This document shows, piece by piece, positions 5,717-6,954 of a stretch of 6,954 bases of DNA. A model generated the notes under the pieces. That model saw only the letters and a program-made list of their open reading frames with translations, did no database searches and had not been told where the DNA came from. Position 1 is the stretch's first letter; each line of letters begins with the position of its first letter. The stretch comes from Bacteroidota bacterium (lineage in GTDB: Bacteria > Bacteroidota > Bacteroidia > Chitinophagales > Chitinophagaceae). The translations under genes and the position numbers were made by a program. The DNA lies in NCBI GenBank assembly GCA_028877005.1, contig JAGWPI010000217.1, forward strand, positions 1-6,954, given 5' to 3'.

Positions 5717-6250
5717 TTAAGCGGCATTGGTTCTGTATTTGGCTTTTCTGAAAAACAGCATTTCTGCTATAAAAACCAGTAATAAACTAATGGCTGTGGT
5801 GCCCAAAACTTTTCCAATGAAATATAAAAAATTTCCGAATTGCAGCCACTCAATTAGTACCAGATAAGTGTTATGAACAAGGGTTAAGATTAGTACATAA
5901 AGGCTGTAAGGGGCCCAACCCATACTCTTAATAGAGGGCTCTAAATAGCTTTGCTCTGTGGTTTCTTGAGGTATTAAAATATTCAGTAAAAAAGGTCTTA
6001 GATAAGCAATGAGTGTACAGCAGGCTGCATGAAGTCCGGGGGTTCCTGTAAAATAATCTAAACTAAGCCCAAACACAAAACCGGTAAATAATAATATTAT
6101 TCTATTTATTGAAAAGGGTAACCAAAGAATGAATAGAAAATAAACATACGGCACAATAAACTGATGGAGGGGTGGGATACGGTTTAACACAAATACCTGT
6201 ACCAAAATAAACAAGATAAAACGGATAATATTTCGGATGAGGTTACTCAT
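5717..6250 (-). CDS. mreD: MreD, rod shape-determining membrane protein
   Basis: This 177-residue inner-membrane protein is a component of the elongasome and binds MreC. Five to six hydrophobic segments are visible (about 8-23, 30-47, 50-66, 74-93, 113-136, 140-165), leaving almost no soluble domain. The family-typical stretch LDYFTGTPGLHAA (64-76) followed by IAYLRPFLL (81-89) is present and is the strongest sequence support. The C-terminus is short and basic (FRKAKYRT). The size is normal for MreD. Its ATG overlaps the end of mreC by 8 bases (ATGAGTAA), implying coupled translation, while 131 bases separate its stop from mrdA. MreD sequences are weakly conserved, so the call rests on these motifs plus its position between mreC and mrdA. 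Confidence 0.93.
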   Translation of the reverse strand: MSNLIRNIIRFILFILVQVFVLNRIPPLHQFIVPYVYFLFILWLPFSINRIILLFTGFVFGLSLDYFTGTPGLHAACCTLIAYLRPFLLNILIPQETTEQSYLEPSIKSMGWAPYSLYVLILTLVHNTYLVLIEWLQFGNFLYFIGKVLGTTAISLLLVFIAEMLFFRKAKYRTNAA

Positions 6251-6954
6251 TTTTTAATTTGGTGTTTTCTAATTTAGTTTGCTCGTTAAAATATTTGTTG
6301 GCAATTATATACACATATTGTAATGTATAGAAATTGGTGGAAGGTTTAACTTTAAGTGTATAAAAATTAGAAGCAGCCTCATTTTCTGTACCACTTACTG
6401 TGCCAATCATTAAACCCGGTGGAAAATTGGCAGAATAACTACTGGTAATAACGGTATCGCCTTTGTTTACTGTAGTTCCTTTAGAAATATTACGTAAGGT
6501 TAGTTCATTCGGATTATCTCCATCCCATTCAATACTTCCAAAGCTATTGTCTTTTTTTAGCATAGCACTTACTTTACTGTTGCGGTGCAATAAACTCATT
6601 GCTCTACTAAAATTTGGACTTACGTCTACAATAACGCCAACTATTCCTTGTGGTCCCATTACGGCCATGCCTTTTTTTATACCTTGGTTGGCACCCCGCT
6701 GTAAGGTAAGATAATTGGTTTGTGAACTTACTGAATTACCCACTACACGGGCCGGCATAAAAATATACTTTCTGGTTTTTTGAAGTGAATCAACAATAAG
6801 GGTATCTGTAAAAATAAATTTAGCGGTATCGGGTATTTGAAAATCTGATTTTAAATGGTTTCTAAGTGCTGCATTTTCTTCGGCTAGTTGTTGGTTAATT
6901 CTACGAAGGGAAAAATAGCTGTTAATATCATTAAACTGAGTATAAATTTTTCCG
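6243..6954 (-). CDS. mreC: MreC, rod shape-determining protein (N-terminus beyond the window)
   Basis: MreC is a bitopic inner-membrane protein whose exported part assembles and activates the PBP2-RodA pair. The frame runs open from the right edge, giving 236 visible residues. An internal Met at 6758 is not the start, because the 65 codons upstream of it encode the expected coiled coil (visible residues about 10-35, including LRRINQQLAEENAALRNHL). The beta-rich MreC domain follows: ARVVGNS (68-74), LQRGANQGIKKGMAV (84-98), GPQGIVGVI (100-108), GDTVITS (165-171) and FPPGLMIGTV (177-186). The end is charged (KLENTKLKNE). Missing are the short cytoplasmic N-terminus and the transmembrane helix, by family comparison about 40-50 residues. 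It overlaps mreD by 8 bases. mreB would be expected immediately to the right, outside the window. Confidence 0.95.
   Translation of the reverse strand, partial: GKIYTQFNDINSYFSLRRINQQLAEENAALRNHLKSDFQIPDTAKFIFTDTLIVDSLQKTRKYIFMPARVVGNSVSSQTNYLTLQRGANQGIKKGMAVMGPQGIVGVIVDVSPNFSRAMSLLHRNSKVSAMLKKDNSFGSIEWDGDNPNELTLRNISKGTTVNKGDTVITSSYSANFPPGLMIGTVSGTENEAASNFYTLKVKPSTNFYTLQYVYIIANKYFNEQTKLENTKLKNE

Noticed and set aside
6243..6758. Reading mreC as a complete 171-residue gene starting at the ATG at 6758
   Set aside because: The same frame is open to the right edge, and the upstream codons encode the coiled coil expected in MreC, so this Met is internal.

Overview
The window looks like a chromosomal segment from a member of the Bacteroidota, most likely in or near the Chitinophagales. 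The evidence is the AT-rich, A/T-run-rich intergenic DNA, the lack of Shine-Dalgarno sequences ahead of starts, the gene order mreC-mreD-mrdA-rodA, and a 'sensor of ECF-type sigma factor' style protein of a kind I know only from this phylum. Placement at family level is inference.

Layout: positions 1-1291 read rightward. They hold the last few codons of an upstream gene (possibly an ECF sigma factor), a 257-residue single-span membrane protein with internal repeats that resembles an anti-sigma-like regulator, and a small secreted helical protein of the ECF-sensor type. Positions 1299-6954 read leftward. In transcription order they hold mreC (its start lies beyond the right edge), mreD, mrdA (PBP2), rodA and a metallo-beta-lactamase-fold hydrolase. 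The two blocks converge, with only 7 bases between the facing stop codons.

The leftward block is the elongasome operon. MreC and MreD are the inner-membrane scaffold that links cytoplasmic MreB (presumably encoded just off the right edge) to cell-wall synthesis. RodA is the SEDS glycan polymerase and PBP2 is its cognate transpeptidase. Two of the junctions, mreC/mreD and mrdA/rodA, are 8-base ATGnnTAA overlaps that suggest translational coupling. The mreD-mrdA junction is instead a 131-base gap containing a 15-base palindrome, a 10-base-period direct repeat and a weak promoter-like element. The hydrolase follows rodA after 80 bases and may be read through from it or transcribed separately.

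No mobile element, tRNA, rRNA or CRISPR array was seen. Most of the window is conserved core genome. The less ordinary points are the repeat architecture of the anti-sigma-like protein, a Cys/His-rich extension in the large extracytoplasmic loop of RodA, a three-cysteine cluster in PBP2, and the structured mreD-mrdA gap. I do not see evidence for an entirely new system.
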